DNA of 26,258 nucleotides, from contig JAUSNQ010000012.1 of the NCBI GenBank assembly GCA_030655595.1, forward strand, positions 1 through 26,258, read 5' to 3'. Within the stretch, counting starts at the first letter, position 1. Every line of letters begins with the position of its first letter. The translations under genes and the position numbers were made by a program. The notes under the pieces were generated by a model that was given only the letters and a program-made list of their open reading frames with translations, ran no database searches and had not been told where the DNA came from. Below are positions 24,527 to 26,258 of this stretch, piece after piece. This DNA is from Paludibacter sp. (GTDB lineage: Bacteria > Bacteroidota > Bacteroidia > Bacteroidales > Paludibacteraceae).

Positions 24527-25198
24527 TTACACGGCATGAGCATCAGAGATTACATCCCGGGTGTTGGATTGTACAGCTTGGGCTAGCTGATTAACAATCA
24601 TTTCAATTTCTTTTTTGCTTAATTTTTCTTCTTTGATCAATCTTTTATAAATCATGAGAGCAGCCCAGGCATCAGTTGCCGCATAACGCTGTTGTTGTTC
24701 TGTCAAATCCTGAATTTCCCAGTTTGTTAAACGCTGACTTTTTGAGATTTTTTGATTAAAGACTAATGCAAATATCTTCTGGAGACTCAAATCCATGATG
24801 CCATAGTCTTTGACAATTGACTGCAAATCAACTACATTCTCAGGTTTAAACTTGTGATGCTTATTCAGAGCAGTAAAATCATCTTTCAATGCCAATCCAA
24901 TCTTCAAAATGGATTTATCTGATAAAAATACTCCCAACTCCCGAGGAAAAGAAATTCTATTCAGTCGGAAAAGGTAACAATGATTGGGAGTAGAAATTTG
25001 CAATAATGCAACTTTATGCAGTACCCCCTTTCTGAAGGAAGGCTTTGTTTCCGTATCAATTCCTACGATTTCATGTTGCTGTAAATCCGACAAGGCATCA
25101 TGCACTTTTTCATCGCTATCTACAACTGTAACCTCGCCCTCAAACAGGATGACAGGCAGTTGATTTACCTCTTCTTTGGTTATTTTCGATTTAATCAT
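24527..25198 (-). CDS. DEDDy 3'-5' exonuclease domain protein
   Basis: A 223-residue single-domain exonuclease of the RNase D/WRN-exonuclease superfamily. Exo I is GIDTETKPSF with Asp 48 and Glu 50, Exo II is KIGLALKDDFTAL with Asp 107, and Exo III is YAATDAWAALMIY with Tyr 172 and Asp 176, so all four metal ligands and the DEDDy tyrosine are present. No HRDC or helicase domain follows, so it is shorter than RNase D. Its ATG at 25198 lies inside the end of the DUF5063 gene (8-base overlap), implying translational coupling. The WRN-exo-like form could act on DNA or structured RNA; the substrate is not known. Confidence 0.88.
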   Translation of the reverse strand: MIKSKITKEEVNQLPVILFEGEVTVVDSDEKVHDALSDLQQHEIVGIDTETKPSFRKGVLHKVALLQISTPNHCYLFRLNRISFPRELGVFLSDKSILKIGLALKDDFTALNKHHKFKPENVVDLQSIVKDYGIMDLSLQKIFALVFNQKISKSQRLTNWEIQDLTEQQQRYAATDAWAALMIYKRLIKEEKLSKKEIEMIVNQLAQAVQSNTRDVISDAHAV

Positions 25199-25829
25199 TT
25201 GACAATTCAGGGTTTATTTCATCATCCCGCAAGAATCCTAAAAATGAATTTCTATCAATTTTGCTTTTTTGAGTTTCTTCTTCGAACTGATTCTCCTCTT
25301 CAAAATTATCGCTATACCGGATATTGTGCAAAGCACGCAATGCATTCAATGATTTTTGTCCCCAGTGCGCACCAAAAGCCTCTAAACAAGTTGCCAAAGC
25401 ATCATTCATCACATCGGTATCTGCCAACTGATAATTTGCTGCAAAATCTTTCAATTCCTGATAAACATCTGCTAAATTTTCGGAGACGAAAGCGGCGATT
25501 GGTGTGTCACTCAGTGTCATGTCCGGATGAAAAGTTTCTAAATAAGAATCCTTCTCGCCCAGCAACAACTCAATTTGTCCTTTGACATCATTATAATCAG
25601 CTTCTGTGACAAACTTTTCTGTCATGTCATCATAAACACGCTGTGGAATTGCCAGCATGGATGTTTTGAGGTACAACAGGGCAAGCATTTTCACTCCTTT
25701 GTTCACAAATTCCTGTGTACTTAATTCCGCTGCATGCTCAAAAAACAGACAAGTTTCTGCTGCAACTGTAACAAAATCAATTACCTGAGGTGAATAAACT
25801 ATATGATCGGGAAGATTATCTATTTCCAT
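25191..25829 (-). CDS. DUF5063 family protein
   Basis: A 212-residue soluble, mostly helical acidic protein matching the DUF5063 pattern: IVYSPQVIDFVTVAAETCLF near the start, FVNKGVKMLALLYLKTSML in the middle and AHWGQKSLNALRALHNIRYS late. There is no signal peptide, membrane helix or enzymatic motif. It is the first gene of the minus-strand unit with the exonuclease (8-base overlap) and the methyltransferase, a grouping I recall as conserved in Bacteroidales. This suggests a role in RNA or ribosome metabolism, but no function is established. Its C-terminus is rich in Glu and Asn. Confidence 0.82.
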   Translation of the reverse strand: MEIDNLPDHIVYSPQVIDFVTVAAETCLFFEHAAELSTQEFVNKGVKMLALLYLKTSMLAIPQRVYDDMTEKFVTEADYNDVKGQIELLLGEKDSYLETFHPDMTLSDTPIAAFVSENLADVYQELKDFAANYQLADTDVMNDALATCLEAFGAHWGQKSLNALRALHNIRYSDNFEEENQFEEETQKSKIDRNSFLGFLRDDEINPELSND

Positions 25830-25848
25830 TTATTTATAATTCGTGATG

Positions 25849-25879
25849 CAAAAGTAAAAAAAATATTGCGGAGGTGAAA
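25849..25879 (-). promoter_or_regulatory. promoter of the DUF5063-exonuclease-methyltransferase unit
   Basis: On the minus strand: TTTC (25876-25879), 19 nt, TACTTTTG (25849-25856) followed by CATC, the same form as the DUF177 promoter. Transcription would start about 12-15 nt before the ATG at 25829. Confidence 0.5.
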
Positions 25880-25959
25880 ATTAACAATCATTGTTGTAAA
25901 CAATTTTATGTTTTGCATTGTTTTATTGATAGCAAGATGAACCTCAAAAAACCGCTATC

Positions 25960-26190
25960 ATGGAAGAAAAGATTGTTCGACTAAAAAACTACGAGAGAAT
26001 GGAAGAGGCGATGCTTGACCAATCTGTTCTAAAGGAAAATAATATTTCGAGTTCTATATATAACTCAGCGAGTGCCGACATACTTCCGATGCTTTACGAG
26101 CTTGACGAAGGTGTTGCAATCATGGTTTTCGAAAAAGATTTTAAAAAAGCTTGGGAAATTCTGAAAGAATATCATCAAACTGATGCTTGA
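25960..26190 (+). CDS. DUF2007 family small protein
   Basis: A 76-residue protein of the DUF2007 ('putative signal transducing protein', GlnB-like fold) type: VRLKNYERMEEAMLDQSVLK, ENNISSSIYNSASADILPML and VAIMVFEKDFKKAWEILKEY. This gives a beta-alpha-beta pattern in which residue positions across VAIMVFEKDFKKA match the family's conserved second half. The family often fuses with or neighbours other genes, and its function is unknown. The promoter is not clear (a near-match with one extra T lies around 25908-25916). It is divergent from the DUF5063 gene. Confidence 0.8.
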   Translation: MEEKIVRLKNYERMEEAMLDQSVLKENNISSSIYNSASADILPMLYELDEGVAIMVFEKDFKKAWEILKEYHQTDA

Positions 26191-26203
26191 TTCTTTAAAA
26201 AGT

Positions 26204-26258
26204 CTAAATCAACCCAAGAATTTCGTTTAATGGTTTCATAACAAAGTCCCGTTCCTTC
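26204..26258 (-). CDS. possible 3' end of a truncated minus-strand gene
   Basis: On the minus strand one frame entering from the window edge reads KERDFVMKPLNEILGLI and stops at 26204-26206. The residue mix looks protein-like, and the stop leaves a 13-nt gap to the convergent DUF2007 gene. A short open stretch at the edge can also occur by chance, and a second frame stays open into the DUF2007 region. No product can be named. Confidence 0.3.
   Translation of the reverse strand, partial: KERDFVMKPLNEILGLI

Noticed and set aside
25100..25585. 161-residue plus-strand open frame
   Set aside because: Antisense to the exonuclease and DUF5063 genes, rich in His and Phe without any family pattern.

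Overview
The window looks like chromosomal DNA from a member of the Bacteroidota, most likely the order Bacteroidales. The evidence is an AT-rich composition and repeated promoter-like pairs of the TTTG / TAnnTTTG type typical of the phylum. The gene content also fits: a long-form PPi-dependent phosphofructokinase, DUF177-rpmF-fabH, DUF5063, DUF2007, and a B12-riboswitch-controlled BtuB/BtuG-like pair. No tRNA, rRNA, CRISPR array, insertion sequence or phage module was found. Most genes are housekeeping or envelope functions; only the left end looks accessory.

Layout. 1-1290: a small accessory patch with an ORF6N-domain gene carrying a perfect internal 33-bp palindrome, followed by a decayed MNT-type nucleotidyltransferase fragment. 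1291-3061: an AspT/YidE-type transporter with two RCK_C-like domains. 3107-9027 (minus strand): a TetR regulator, a beta-barrel outer-membrane protein, a LolD/MacB-like ATPase, two FtsX-type permeases and a LolA-like periplasmic protein. Together these could form an envelope-spanning transport route controlled by the TetR protein, whose promoter overlaps an inverted repeat. 9206-12819 (plus): recX, an AbgT-family transporter and an unrecognised 512-residue membrane protein. 12848-13729 (minus): era, divergent from an orphan sensor histidine kinase (13869-15029). 15143-16913: DUF177, rpmF and fabH. 17136-18791 (minus): pfp.

18934-22555 (minus) is a cobalamin uptake unit. A promoter whose -33 box lies inside the end of the upstream sigma-factor gene is followed by a complete cobalamin riboswitch, a BtuB-like TonB-dependent receptor and a BtuG-like beta-propeller lipoprotein. 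22540-23133 is an ECF sigma factor without a visible anti-sigma partner. 23284-25829 (minus) is a DUF5063, DEDDy exonuclease and RlmI-like methyltransferase unit. The right end carries a DUF2007 gene and possibly the last codons of another minus-strand gene.

The most unusual pattern is not a gene. Four separate intergenic sites (3061-3116, 7135-7169, 8441-8464, 16918-17134) are built from tandem 7-bp units of related sequence (around RACTAAN / AGCTAAG). Two of them fold into very large hairpins between convergent genes, and one supplies the stop codon of the TetR gene. They look like one family of heptad repeats that spreads or expands between genes and may act as terminators.
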